A DNA stretch of 36,492 bases from an uncultured Verrucomicrobiota bacterium. Its GTDB lineage: Bacteria > Verrucomicrobiota > Kiritimatiellia > CAIQIC01 > Lenti-01. Positions 1 through 7,784 of this stretch are shown here, piece after piece. The stretch spans positions 1 to 36,492 of the forward strand of contig CALKWZ010000064.1 in assembly GCA_938003985.1 (NCBI GenBank). The letters are read 5' to 3'. The notes beneath the pieces are model-generated. The model did no database searches, was not told the DNA's origin, and saw only the letters and a list, made by a program, of their open reading frames with translations. Numbering within the stretch: the stretch's first letter is position 1; every line of letters begins with the position of its first letter. The position numbers and the translations under genes are program-made.

Positions 1-320
1 GGATCGGCGCCCATCTGCGCGGCCCACTCGACGATGGTGGGGCGGCCTTCGGGGTCGAAAGAGGTGCACAGGATGCCGCGGGGCTTGTCGGCCAGATAGG
101 TGCGGTGCGGTTCGGCGCGCACCGGGCGGCCGTCGAGCTCGACTTTTTGGCGCTCCGGATCGACGCGCGCGCCCAGTTGCGCGACGACCGCGCCGTCCAC
201 GCGGACGCGGCCGGCGACGATCAGTTCCTCGCAATGGCGGCGCGAGCCGACGCCGGCGGCGGCGAGGAATTTCTGGAGGCGGATGCCGGCGGAGGCGTTC
301 ACCGGGTTTTCCAATTCCAT
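1..320 (-). CDS. RsuA/RluB-family pseudouridine synthase, N-terminal part (runs off the window)
   Basis: The reverse strand from the ATG at 320 gives an S4 RNA-binding domain (about residues 12-60, with the motif LQKFLAAAGVGSRRHCEELI). It is followed by the start of the RsuA/RluB-type catalytic domain (LADKPRGILCTSFDPEGR, comparable with the family's NKPxGxxxTxxDPxGR). Enzymes of this family isomerise a specific uridine of rRNA to pseudouridine. The catalytic aspartate lies beyond the window edge, so activity cannot be checked. The start overlaps the last 22 nt of the zinc-ribbon gene upstream, which suggests translational coupling. Whether the target is 16S (RsuA) or 23S (RluB/E/F) rRNA cannot be decided from this fragment. 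Confidence 0.85.
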   Translation of the reverse strand, partial: MELENPVNASAGIRLQKFLAAAGVGSRRHCEELIVAGRVRVDGAVVAQLGARVDPERQKVELDGRPVRAEPHRTYLADKPRGILCTSFDPEGRPTIVEWAAQMGAD

Positions 321-856
321 CTGCCGTGGCGGAGCACGTCGAGCAGAACATCGACGACGAGGTGGGGGGATTCTTCGAAAAAGGGGTGGGGATCCAGAGG
401 CAGCTTGGCGACGGCGTCGTCGAAGGCGGCCTTGCGCCCGGGGTTGGCGTCGCGTTCGGCGGCGCGGCGCTTCATTTCCTCCTTTTCGCGGAAGGCGGGG
501 GTGGCCTGGTAGGCAAGCTGGGCCAGGGCGAGTTCGCCGCCGTCGAGCCAGACGAGGTCACAGCCGCGGCAGAAATCGAGATGGAGATTCTCGAAGCCGG
601 GCACCCGCAGCGGACGCTTGTCCATGACGCCGCGGCAGCGGGGACAGCGGATGCGGTTGGGATGGTCGCCTTGGAAACCGGCCTGCGCCTCGGCCTCGAG
701 TTCGGCGAGGGAGGTATCGGGGATGCTCTGGATGGCTTCGTAGCGGGAAAGATCGAGGAGGGTGCCGTGGCACTCCGGGCAGCGCCAGATCGGGAAACCT
801 TCGTAGGTTTCCGGCTCCAGGGGAACGGCGCAAAGGGGGCAATCGCGGGTGATCAT
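299..856 (-). CDS. Protein with two TFIIB-type zinc ribbons
   Basis: This 185-residue cytoplasmic protein has two zinc-ribbon units. The first is CPLC (near residue 6) with CPEC (near 26) and ends in GTLLDLSRYE. The second is CPRC (near 71) with CRGC (near 96) followed by DLVWLDGGELALAQ. The Cx2C...CxxCxxxWLDxGEL arrangement is typical of the small bacterial zf-TFIIB family, whose function is unknown. The C-terminal third is charged and ends near the start of the overlapping pseudouridine synthase gene. Two GTTTTACGT-type palindromes lie 24 bp upstream of the start. Binding of nucleic acid or protein is a guess from the fold only. Confidence 0.85.
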   Translation of the reverse strand: MITRDCPLCAVPLEPETYEGFPIWRCPECHGTLLDLSRYEAIQSIPDTSLAELEAEAQAGFQGDHPNRIRCPRCRGVMDKRPLRVPGFENLHLDFCRGCDLVWLDGGELALAQLAYQATPAFREKEEMKRRAAERDANPGRKAAFDDAVAKLPLDPHPFFEESPHLVVDVLLDVLRHGRWNWKTR

Positions 857-880
857 GGGCGTGGGGCTCCATGAAAGCCG

Positions 881-924
881 TTTTTACGTAGTACGTAAAA
901 AAGTTTTACGTCGTACGTAAAAAC
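881..924. repeat. Two adjacent palindromes, TTTTTACGT/ACGTAAAAA type
   Basis: Copy 1 (881-901) has arms TTTTTACGT and ACGTAAAAA around AGT. Copy 2 (903-924) has arms GTTTTACGT and ACGTAAAAAC around CGT. They sit side by side upstream of the zinc-ribbon gene and downstream of the RluD-type gene. An intact third copy is at 14358-14378 and a degraded one at 14214. They could be operator sites, dispersed palindromic repeats or transcript hairpins. Confidence 0.8.
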
Positions 925-947
925 CGGGCTGGGGCGGACGGGCGCGG

Positions 948-1877
948 TCATGGCGCTCCGACGAGGATGGCTTGGGCGGCGAGGAAATCGGCCGGCGGCG
1001 GGGCGGTGCAGACGAGCGGGCGGCCGGTGCGGGGGTGGACGATCTCCAAAACGTGGGCGTGGAGCATCTGGCGGGGGATTTTCAAGCCGTCGGGCAGGCC
1101 GTGGCGGGCGCGGCCGTAGGTCGCGTCGCCGACGACGGGATGGCCGAGGTGGGCGAGGTGGACGCGGATCTGGTGGGTGCGGCCGGTTTCGATGCGGACG
1201 CGCAGGAGGCTGGCGAGCGGGCCGGCGGCGCGGACTTCGTAATGCGTGACGGCGGACCGGCCTTTTTCCGTGACGGCCATTTTCTGGCGGTGCACGGGAT
1301 GGCGGCCGACGGGCAGTTCGACGGTGCCGGTCGGTTTTTTCAAAGTGCCCCAGACGAGCGCGAGGTATTCCTTGCGGATCGAATGGGCGGCGAACTGCGC
1401 GACGAGCGCGGCGTGGGTCGGCTCGTTCTTGGCGACGACGAGGACGCCGCTGGTGTCCTTGTCGAGGCGATGGACGATGCCGGGGCGGAGTTCGCCGCCG
1501 ATGCCCTGGAGATCGCCGCAATGGTGGAGGAGGGCGTTGACGAGGGTGTCGGCGGCGTGGCCGGGGGCGGGATGGACGACGAGGCCGGCGGGTTTGTTCA
1601 GGACGATCAGGTCGGCGTCTTCGTGAAGGACGGCGAGGGGGATGTCGACGGGGACGAGGCCGACGGGCTCGGGCTCGGGCAGGACGCAGCGGAGCTCGGA
1701 GCCGGCGGCGAGCGCCGTGTTGGCTTTCAGGACGGGCGCGCCGTTGAGGAAAACGCGGCCGGCTTCGATGAGCTGTTTCCAGCGGGAGCGGGAAATTCCG
1801 GGATGCGCGGCGGCGAGCCAGGCGTCGAGGCGCGGGGCGCGGGCGGCGAGGGTGAAGACGAGCGGGGGGGCGGTCAT
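948..1877 (-). CDS. rluD: RluA-family 23S rRNA pseudouridine synthase (RluD type)
   Basis: The 309-residue product has an N-terminal S4 domain (about residues 12-70: RLDAWLAAAHPGISRSRWKQLI). The RluA catalytic domain follows, with the active-site motif HRLDKDTSGVLVVAKN; the Asp after RL is the catalytic nucleophile. Later motifs are TGRTHQIRVHLAHLGHPVVGD and a C-terminal LHAHVLEIVHP. Length and order match RluD-type enzymes that modify helix 69 of 23S rRNA, although RluC-like specificity cannot be excluded. It lies 67 bp downstream of pdxB on the same strand. A 7-bp tandem repeat (1903-1938) occupies most of that spacer, starting 26 bp before the start codon. No clear Shine-Dalgarno sequence is visible. 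Confidence 0.93.
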   Translation of the reverse strand: MTAPPLVFTLAARAPRLDAWLAAAHPGISRSRWKQLIEAGRVFLNGAPVLKANTALAAGSELRCVLPEPEPVGLVPVDIPLAVLHEDADLIVLNKPAGLVVHPAPGHAADTLVNALLHHCGDLQGIGGELRPGIVHRLDKDTSGVLVVAKNEPTHAALVAQFAAHSIRKEYLALVWGTLKKPTGTVELPVGRHPVHRQKMAVTEKGRSAVTHYEVRAAGPLASLLRVRIETGRTHQIRVHLAHLGHPVVGDATYGRARHGLPDGLKIPRQMLHAHVLEIVHPRTGRPLVCTAPPPADFLAAQAILVGAP

Positions 1878-1902
1878 GGGGCATCCCCGTCTTGCGGACG
1901 GC

Positions 1903-1938
1903 GAACCGTTGAACCGTGAACCCTGAACCGTGAACCCC
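1903..1938. repeat. 7-bp tandem repeat, GAACCGT/GAACCCT
   Basis: Five consecutive units read GAACCGTT, GAACCGT, GAACCCT, GAACCGT and GAACCCC. The array lies in the spacer between pdxB and the RluD-type gene. It resembles in style the heptamer repeats before the genes at 25004 and 32431. Confidence 0.85.
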
Positions 1939-1944
1939 GCTCCC

Positions 1945-3105
1945 TCATGGCTGGTGGGCGCAGACCTGGAAGCCGAGGGCGGCGACGGTTTCGAGCAGGG
2001 CGGGGGAGGCGTGGGAGAGGTGGACGCGGAAGGCGGCGAATTCGCGGCGGGACTGGTAGTTCTTGCGGAAGCGGTCGAAGCGGCGGCGCAACTCGGCCGG
2101 ATCGGCGGTCGTCATTTCGGCGCGCCAGGCGCGGTCGTCTTCGGGAATGGGGCAGCCGGCGGCGAGCAGCTCGGCGAGCACGTCGTCGTCGGCGCGGTGG
2201 GCGGCGTCGATCGCGACGAACGGCGCGGGCGGGAGCAGGCGCGGATCGGGGGTCCAGGTCGGTTCGACTTCGAGGTAGTGGCAGAGTTCGCGGTAGCAAT
2301 GCAGCGTGCCGTTGAGGAGGCCTTCGAGGGAGTAGCCGGCGACGTGGGGGGTGAGGAAATCCACGGCGCGCTTGAGGGCGTCGGGCAGTTCGGGCTCTTT
2401 TTCCCAGACGTCGAGGGCGCAGGCGGCCAGCAGGTGGTGGTCGAGGGCGCACTGGAGCGAATCGGAATCGGTCACGGCGCCGCGGGAGGAATTGATGAAC
2501 CAGGTGCCGGGCTTGAGTTTTTCGAAGAGGCGGCAGTCGGCGAGGTGGCGCGTGGGGAACGGTCCGCCGGATTCGAGCGGCACGTGCAGCGTGAGCGCGT
2601 CGATCTGGGGCAGGAGGGTTTCGAGCGGCAGGAAATCGGCGGAGCCGGTTTTCAGGGCGAGGGGCGGATCGTTGCGCAGGACGCGCAGGCCGAGGAGGGC
2701 GGCCTTCTGGGCGACGCGCGAACCGACCTGGCCGAGGCCGACGATGCCGAGGGTCTGGCCGGGCAGGAGCGCGGCGCGCTTGCGGGCGAGCAGGGCGAGG
2801 GCGGCGGCGACGTATTCGGCGACGGAGTTGGCGTTGCACCCGGGCGAGGCGGTCCAGGCCAGGCCGGCGCGGTTGAGCCACGGGACGTCGAAGTGGTCGG
2901 CGCCGGCGGTGGCGGTGGCGACGAACCCGACGGCCGTGCCTTCGAGGAGGTCGGGGCCGACACGGGTCTTCGAGCGGACGATCAGGGCATCGGCGTCCTG
3001 CAGATGCGCGCGGGAGATTTCGCGGTCGGGGACGAGGACGACGTCGCCGAGGCCGGAAAACGCCTCGCGGGCGTGCAGGACGCTGGCGGCGCAGACGATT
3101 TTCAT
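1945..3105 (-). CDS. pdxB: Erythronate-4-phosphate dehydrogenase
   Basis: This 386-residue protein belongs to the D-2-hydroxyacid dehydrogenase superfamily. PdxB oxidises 4-phosphoerythronate in the DXP-dependent pathway to pyridoxal phosphate. The diagnostic stretch ATAGADHFDVPWLNRAGLAW followed by SPGCNANSVAEYV is PdxB-like rather than SerA-like. The NAD-binding Rossmann motif is GIVGLGQVGSRVA. The catalytic Arg (NSSRG), Glu (WEKEPELP) and His (LTPHVAGYS) are all present. The C-terminal ~100 residues fit the PdxB dimerisation domain (DUF3410), and length agrees with the family (about 380). The gene starts 18 bp after the lipoprotein gene, so it is probably in the same transcript. Confidence 0.92.
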   Translation of the reverse strand: MKIVCAASVLHAREAFSGLGDVVLVPDREISRAHLQDADALIVRSKTRVGPDLLEGTAVGFVATATAGADHFDVPWLNRAGLAWTASPGCNANSVAEYVAAALALLARKRAALLPGQTLGIVGLGQVGSRVAQKAALLGLRVLRNDPPLALKTGSADFLPLETLLPQIDALTLHVPLESGGPFPTRHLADCRLFEKLKPGTWFINSSRGAVTDSDSLQCALDHHLLAACALDVWEKEPELPDALKRAVDFLTPHVAGYSLEGLLNGTLHCYRELCHYLEVEPTWTPDPRLLPPAPFVAIDAAHRADDDVLAELLAAGCPIPEDDRAWRAEMTTADPAELRRRFDRFRKNYQSRREFAAFRVHLSHASPALLETVAALGFQVCAHQP

Positions 3106-3123
3106 GGCGGGGCGGGGGCGGGG

Positions 3124-3579
3124 CTACTTGGGTTTCTGTTCCGGCGCGGGCTCTTCGATGGCCGCGACGGCGCCGTTGCGGAATTCGACGCGGACGCGGA
3201 CGATTTCGCGGCTCTGCTCGACGTTGATCCAGGCGCTGCCGCCGAGGGAGCGGAGGCCGCCGGGACCGGAGAGGCTGAGGCCGTCGATGTCCACGCGCTG
3301 GCGGTCGTAGCGCCGGATGGAATCCAGGTAGAACCAGATTTCGAGGTCGCCTTCGCCGGAGCGGCGGAGCGTCTTGCGCTGGGGTTCGCCGAGGGCGATG
3401 CGGACCATGTCCGGGGTGAAGCCGAGATCGATCTGGCCGCCGCGGATGCGGGCTTGGGCGGCGACGGGGAAGGAATCGAACAGCTCCTGGTTTTGCTGGA
3501 TGCGCTTGGCGGGCGTGGCGCAGCCGGCCAGCAAGAAAGCCAGCGGCAGAAGAACGCAAGCGGCGAGTAGACGGTTCAT
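3124..3579 (-). CDS. Small lipoprotein with BamE/SmpA-like motif
   Basis: The 151-residue product begins MNRLLAACVLLPLAFLLAGCA, a clear type II signal peptide with lipobox LAGC and lipidation at about Cys20. The mature part contains GFTPDMVRIALGEPQRKT and then LEIWFYLDS. This resembles the SmpA/OmlA/BamE pattern (GMtxxeVxxxlGxP ... WxY), a small fold found in outer-membrane lipoproteins. The match is by eye and short, so a role in the BAM complex should not be assumed. Its ATG overlaps the stop codon of the upstream ATPase gene (ATGA), implying coupled translation. Confidence 0.8.
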   Translation of the reverse strand: MNRLLAACVLLPLAFLLAGCATPAKRIQQNQELFDSFPVAAQARIRGGQIDLGFTPDMVRIALGEPQRKTLRRSGEGDLEIWFYLDSIRRYDRQRVDIDGLSLSGPGGLRSLGGSAWINVEQSREIVRVRVEFRNGAVAAIEEPAPEQKPK

Positions 3580-4052
3580 GACGGGAATCCCGGGGGCAAG
3601 GACAACAGTTGGGTATCGTTGGCTTCGAACCGGCGGATGGACAACGCGAGGCGGTTGCGGGCGCCGACGCGTTCGTAGACCATCGTTTCGCAGATGCGCC
3701 GGACGAGTTCGATGCCGAGGCCGCCGATGCGGCGGGATTCGACGATGCGTTCGAGATCGGGTTTCGGGTGCGCCGTGGGGTCGAAGGCGTGGCCGTCGTC
3801 CTCGAAGACGATTTCCACCCGGTCGTTGCGGGCGGCGACGTGCACGGCGATTTCGTGCTCGCGGTCGTCGTCGTAGCCGTACTTGATGGTATTGGAGCCG
3901 ATTTCCTCGATGGCGAGGCCGACGGAATACTTCGCGCGGGACGACAGCGGCAGGTTCGCCAGCCATTCGAAGACTTCCTTGGCGACGGCGGCCAGGGCGG
4001 TCATCCGGTTGGAAAACCGCCAGGTGCGTTCGGCGATGGTTTTCTGCGTCAT
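3576..4052 (-). CDS. Anti-sigma-factor-type serine kinase/ATP-binding protein (RsbW-like HATPase)
   Basis: The 158-residue protein is a stand-alone GHKL ATPase domain. The N box is AIEEIGSNTIKYGYDDD (about residues 47-63), the G1 box is FEDDGHAFDP (about 82-91) and the G2-type segment is GGLGIELVRRICE. This is the layout of RsbW/SpoIIAB/BtrW anti-sigma kinases, which phosphorylate STAS-domain antagonists and bind sigma factors. No partner sigma or STAS gene is in the window. A GGAG ribosome-binding site lies about 6 nt before the ATG. It is the first gene of a minus-strand run and shares an ATGA overlap with the next lipoprotein gene. Confidence 0.88.
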   Translation of the reverse strand: MTQKTIAERTWRFSNRMTALAAVAKEVFEWLANLPLSSRAKYSVGLAIEEIGSNTIKYGYDDDREHEIAVHVAARNDRVEIVFEDDGHAFDPTAHPKPDLERIVESRRIGGLGIELVRRICETMVYERVGARNRLALSIRRFEANDTQLLSLPPGFPS

Positions 4053-4071
4053 GGGCGCTCCAAGCTTGCCA

Positions 4072-4100
4072 TTGACTTGTTATGGCATATCAACATACCT
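4072..4100 (+). promoter_or_regulatory. Candidate sigma70-type promoter for efpL
   Basis: TTGACT (4072-4077), a 17-bp spacer and ATACCT (4095-4100) lie in the AT-rich divergent spacer between the RsbW-like gene and efpL. The -35 element is strong and the -10 weak, so this is a tentative call. Confidence 0.4.
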
Positions 4101-4154
4101 TTTTGGAACACAAAAAAGGCCGGAAAGGGAAAAACCCGGCAGGAAAGGATGGCC

Positions 4155-4721
4155 ATGATCAAGGCCTGCGATTTGACGAAGAACAGCGTGGTGGAAATCA
4201 ACGGCGACCCGCACGTGGTCGAGCAGCTGCGGACGCAGTCGCCCTCGGCCCGGGGGGCGTCCACCCTCTACAAGGTCCGTTTCCGCAACGTGCGGACCCG
4301 GGCCAAGCTGGACCAGACCTTCAAAGGGGACGACCCCGTCAAGGAGACGGATTTCGACACCCGGCTGATGTCGTTCAGCTTCCGGGAAGGCGATCGGTTC
4401 ACGTTCATGGATCTGGAGGACTACACCCAGATCGAGATGATGGAAGACGAAATCGCGGATGCGGTGCCCTACCTGGTGGACGGCATGGAAGGCATCAAAG
4501 CCTTGGTGCAGAAAGGGAAGGTGCTGTGCATCCAGCTGCCGGATTCCGTGGAACTGGCGATCGTCGAATGCGCGCCCTCGATGCGGGGGGCCAGCGTGAC
4601 GGCCCGGACGAAGACGGCCAAGCTCGAAACCGGCCTGGAGCTGCAGGTGCCCGAATACATGGAGCAGGGCGAGCGCGTCCGGGTGGACACCCGCACGGGC
4701 GAATTCATGCAGCGGGCGTAA
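4155..4721 (+). CDS. efpL: Elongation factor P-like protein EfpL (YeiP type)
   Basis: The 188-residue protein matches YeiP/EfpL over its length. It has SPSARGASTLYKVRFRNVRT at the loop of the KOW domain, FKGDDPVKETDF, FMDLEDYTQIEM, and a C-terminal ASVTARTKTAKLETGLELQV followed by PEY. EF-P family proteins bind between the P and E sites and relieve ribosome stalling on polyproline and related motifs. The loop carries Arg (about residue 33) where canonical EF-P has the modified Lys, the hallmark of the EfpL branch. I chose the ATG at 4155 because the AGGAAAGG ribosome-binding site is 6 nt before it. The in-frame ATG at 4149 abuts the site directly. Confidence 0.9.
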   Translation: MIKACDLTKNSVVEINGDPHVVEQLRTQSPSARGASTLYKVRFRNVRTRAKLDQTFKGDDPVKETDFDTRLMSFSFREGDRFTFMDLEDYTQIEMMEDEIADAVPYLVDGMEGIKALVQKGKVLCIQLPDSVELAIVECAPSMRGASVTARTKTAKLETGLELQVPEYMEQGERVRVDTRTGEFMQRA

Positions 4722-4739
4722 AGCCGGCCGTCGGGCTTT
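4720..4739 (+). terminator. Weak stem-loop after efpL
   Basis: AAAGCC (4720-4725) pairs perfectly with GGCTTT (4734-4739) across an 8-nt loop, starting within the efpL stop codon. The stem is short and the T run is only three bases, so termination is uncertain. Confidence 0.3.
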
Positions 4740-4792
4740 CCCCGGGCCACGGCCCGTGCTAGGCTGGATAATTGGCTGAAGAGAGGATTTTC

Positions 4793-5305
4793 GTGAAATT
4801 TTCCGAGATCGATTGGGCGACCTGGAAGCCGCGCGAGACCGCCACGCTGATGTTCGTGCGCATGGACGGCATGGTGCTGCTGATCCGCAAGCTGATGGGC
4901 ATGGGCGCGGGGCTGATCAACGCCCCCGGCGGGCGGGTGGATCCGGGCGAAACGCCGGAACAGGGCGCGATCCGCGAGGCGCAGGAAGAACTGCACGTGA
5001 CGCCGCTCAACGCCCGGGAAGCGGGCGTGCTGGCGTTCCAGTTCACGGACGGCTATTCGCTGCGCTGCCACGTCTATACCGCCGCGTCCTACGAGGGCGT
5101 GCCGACGGAGACGAAAGAGGCGATCCCGCTGTGGATCGACGAGCGCGAAATGCCCTATGGCCAGATGTGGGCCGACGACCGGCTGTGGTTCCCCCTGCTC
5201 CAGCAGGGCCGGAAGTTCAGCGGGCGGTTCCTGTTCGACGAAGGGATCATGCTGGGCTGCGAACTGGACGTGGAGCCGCCGGCGGCGGCGGCCGCGGCCG
5301 GCTAG
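4793..5305 (+). CDS. MutT-type Nudix hydrolase (8-oxo-dGTP diphosphatase-like)
   Basis: The 170-residue product has a complete Nudix box, GGRVDPGETPEQGAIREAQE followed by EL, which provides the metal-binding REx2EE glutamates. Nudix enzymes hydrolyse nucleoside diphosphates linked to another moiety. The sequence around the box, with the tail MWADDRLWFPLLQQGRKFSG then RFLFD, resembles MTH1-like enzymes that cleave oxidised purine triphosphates. I chose the GTG at 4793 because GAAGAGAGG lies 6 nt before it; a TTG at 4772 in the same frame would add seven residues. A TAGGCT -10-like hexamer is at 4760. The C-terminus ends in an alanine-rich run. Confidence 0.85.
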   Translation: MKFSEIDWATWKPRETATLMFVRMDGMVLLIRKLMGMGAGLINAPGGRVDPGETPEQGAIREAQEELHVTPLNAREAGVLAFQFTDGYSLRCHVYTAASYEGVPTETKEAIPLWIDEREMPYGQMWADDRLWFPLLQQGRKFSGRFLFDEGIMLGCELDVEPPAAAAAAG

Positions 5306-5322
5306 GCGGCGAGGAGAGGCGC

Positions 5323-5934
5323 ATGGACTGGACGCAATTCAACTGGGTCGACTGGGCGTTCGTCGCCGTGCTGCTCTACGGCGCGGCCATGGGCGCGGTG
5401 CGCGGGCTGTCGTACGAACTGGCCATGCTGGTGGGCATGGTGGTCGCCGCGGTGGTCACGCGGCTGTTCTACGAGCCCGTTTCGTTCTGGATCTGCGAAC
5501 GGTGGGGCTGGAACGAAGAGGTCACCCGGCTGTTCGCGGTGGTCCTGCTGGCGCTGGCGACGCTCTACGGCATGCGGCTGGTGCGCCTTGCGCTGGGGGC
5601 GATGATGACGTTTTCGTTCAAGGGGCTGGTGGAGCGCGTCGGCGGGTTGCTGGCGGGCTTCGTCCGCCTGGGCGCGATCGCCCTGGTCCTGCTGCTGGCG
5701 GCCAGCTTCGTGCCGTCGGCCAAACTGCAGCGGGCGGTGATGATGGATTCGAGCGTCGGCCGCCAGGCCTTGCCGCTGCTGGTGGCGAAGTACAACGAAC
5801 TGGCGGAAAAGGCCGCGATGCTGCCGGCGGAAATCCCCGTCGGCGTGCAGTTGCCGCAGGCGGTCATGCCGCCGCTGCCCGAGGAAGGCGCGGACCTGTT
5901 CCAGGCCGTGCCCATGTTCCCCGCGGAAGAATAG
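5323..5934 (+). CDS. CvpA-family inner-membrane protein
   Basis: The 203-residue product starts MDWTQFNWVDWAFVAVLLYGAA, followed by MGAVRGLSYELAMLVGMVVA, the standard opening of CvpA/colicin V production-type membrane proteins (WxDxxxxxxxxxxxxxRG). Four hydrophobic segments lie at about residues 10-28, 32-50, 67-85 and 105-130. The C-terminal ~60 residues are soluble. CvpA proteins are implicated in envelope homeostasis, but no biochemical activity is established. The start has a GAGGAGAGG site 3-9 nt upstream. It sits 17 bp after the Nudix gene and 8 bp before dnaG, so all three are probably co-transcribed. Confidence 0.82.
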   Translation: MDWTQFNWVDWAFVAVLLYGAAMGAVRGLSYELAMLVGMVVAAVVTRLFYEPVSFWICERWGWNEEVTRLFAVVLLALATLYGMRLVRLALGAMMTFSFKGLVERVGGLLAGFVRLGAIALVLLLAASFVPSAKLQRAVMMDSSVGRQALPLLVAKYNELAEKAAMLPAEIPVGVQLPQAVMPPLPEEGADLFQAVPMFPAEE

Positions 5935-5942
5935 AGGCGCCC

Positions 5943-7784
5943 ATGGCGGGCATGGTTTCCAAGGAAACGATCGACCAGATCCGCAACGCGCTGGACATCG
6001 CCGACGTCATCGGCTCCTACGTCCAGATCAAGCGCGCCGGCAGCTCGATCAAGGCGCTCTGCCCGTTCCACAAGGAAAAGACGCCGTCGTTCCACGTCAA
6101 TCCGGCGCGCCAGGCGTTCCATTGCTTCGGCTGCGGCGTCGGCGGCGACGTGTTCAAGTTCGTGATGCTCTACGACCACGTCGATTTCCCGACGGCGCTG
6201 CGCATGCTGGCGGCGCGCGCCGGCATCGCGATCCAGATCGACGACCGGCGCGCCGGCCCGAACGACGGCCCCGGCAAGGACGAGATTTTCGCCGCGAACG
6301 AAGAAGCCTCCAAGCGCTACCAGCAGGAGCTGCTGCGGAGCCCCGCGGCGGCGGCGGCGCGGGACTACTTGAAAAAGCGCGCGCTGGACGTCGCCGCGTG
6401 GGCGGAGTGGGGCATCGGCTACGCGCCGGAAGGCTGGGATTTCCTGAGCGGCGCGGCCGGGCCGCGCGGCGGCCCGAAGATGAAGGCGCTGGAAGCCGCC
6501 GGCCTGCTCTCGGCCAACGAAAAAGGCAGCCTCTACGACCGGTTCCGCGGCCGCGTCATGTTCACGATCCGCGATGAACTGGGCCGGGCCGTCGGTTTCA
6601 GCGGGCGCGTGCTGAAAACGGACGACAAGTCCGTCGGCAAATACGTCAACACGCCGGAGACGCCGGCGTTCCGCAAGAGCCGCGTCCTCTTCGCGCTGGA
6701 CAAGGCCAAGCGCGAAATCCTCGACCGGCGCCAGGCGCTGCTGGTGGAGGGGCAGATCGATTGCATCCGCTGCCATTTGGGCGGCTTCAAGCACGCGGTG
6801 GCGTCGCAGGGCACGGCGTTCACGGGCGAACACGCGACGCTGCTCAAGCGCTACGCGGACCACGTCGTGGTGGTGCTCGACGCCGACGCGGCCGGCCGGA
6901 AAGCCGCGCTGCGCAGCGCCGAACTGCTGATCGCGGAAGGCCTGGCCGTCTCGCTCGCGGCGCTGCCGGCCGGCGAAGATCCCGATTCGCTGATCCTGAA
7001 GAAAGGTCCCGAGGCTTTCGCCGCGGTGCTCAAGAACGCGCAGACGCCGATGGGCTTTTTGCTGGGGACGCTGCGGGAACAGGAAGATTTCCGCACGCAG
7101 GAAGGCCTGTTGCGGGCGACGCGCGCGGCGACCGAGCTGGCCGGGCACGCGCAGGGCGCGGTGCAGACCGAACAGATGCTGCGCGAGGCCGCTGCCGGCC
7201 TCGGCGTGGGCTACGACGCGCTGCGGCGCGATTTGAAGGCGGCGGTGCGCCAGAAATTCCGGCCGGCGCCGCCGGAATCCGAAGCGCCGGCGGTCCGGCC
7301 CGCCGCGCGGCCGGTGGAGGAAATGGAACTGGCGACGCTGCTCGGCGCGGGCGATCCGGAACTGGCCGGGCTCGTGCGCCGCTGGCTGCCGTATCCGCTG
7401 ATCGCCGACCCGGACTGCCGGGCGATCATCCATGCGCTGGCCGAAGAAGAAGGCGATTTGATGGGCGTGCTGGACGACGAAAGCGACGCGTGCCGGGCGC
7501 TGGCCGCGCAGATCGTCAACGCGCCGCAGAAAGCCGTGAGCACGGAAGCGGACCTGGGCGTGGCCAAGGCCGCGCAAGACCTGATCCTGCGCATCTGGCA
7601 GCGGCATCTCGCCGGCCGGCGCGAGGAACTCAGCCGCCGGGTGAAGGAGCAGGACGGTCCGAAGCGGCAGGAAACGATGCACGAAATCGCCGAACTGCTG
7701 CTCGACCTGAACAAGCTCAAGCGCGGCTGGGTCCAGGCGGAACCGATCCTCGACCTGTATCTGCAGAAGCGCGCCGACGGCTAG
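5943..7784 (+). CDS. dnaG: DNA primase DnaG
   Basis: The 613-residue protein synthesises RNA primers at the replication fork. The N-terminal CHCC zinc-binding domain is visible (C40, H43, C61 and C64, in LCPFH and HCFGCG). The RNA-polymerase core follows (YAPEGWDFL and RFRGRVMFTIRDELGRAVGF, then SGR). The Toprim domain has VEGQIDCIRCH, the catalytic Glu near residue 269, and LDADAAGRKA with the metal-binding aspartates. The C-terminal ~200 residues are the helicase-binding region and are weakly conserved, as expected. Its stop codon overlaps that of hrpB in the palindrome CTAG at 7781-7784. An ATG at 5952 is an alternative start. Confidence 0.97.
   Translation: MAGMVSKETIDQIRNALDIADVIGSYVQIKRAGSSIKALCPFHKEKTPSFHVNPARQAFHCFGCGVGGDVFKFVMLYDHVDFPTALRMLAARAGIAIQIDDRRAGPNDGPGKDEIFAANEEASKRYQQELLRSPAAAAARDYLKKRALDVAAWAEWGIGYAPEGWDFLSGAAGPRGGPKMKALEAAGLLSANEKGSLYDRFRGRVMFTIRDELGRAVGFSGRVLKTDDKSVGKYVNTPETPAFRKSRVLFALDKAKREILDRRQALLVEGQIDCIRCHLGGFKHAVASQGTAFTGEHATLLKRYADHVVVVLDADAAGRKAALRSAELLIAEGLAVSLAALPAGEDPDSLILKKGPEAFAAVLKNAQTPMGFLLGTLREQEDFRTQEGLLRATRAATELAGHAQGAVQTEQMLREAAAGLGVGYDALRRDLKAAVRQKFRPAPPESEAPAVRPAARPVEEMELATLLGAGDPELAGLVRRWLPYPLIADPDCRAIIHALAEEEGDLMGVLDDESDACRALAAQIVNAPQKAVSTEADLGVAKAAQDLILRIWQRHLAGRREELSRRVKEQDGPKRQETMHEIAELLLDLNKLKRGWVQAEPILDLYLQKRADG

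Noticed and set aside
881..924. Possible CRISPR array from the adjacent palindromes
   Set aside because: The two units are separated by one base, with no spacers and no cas genes in the window.
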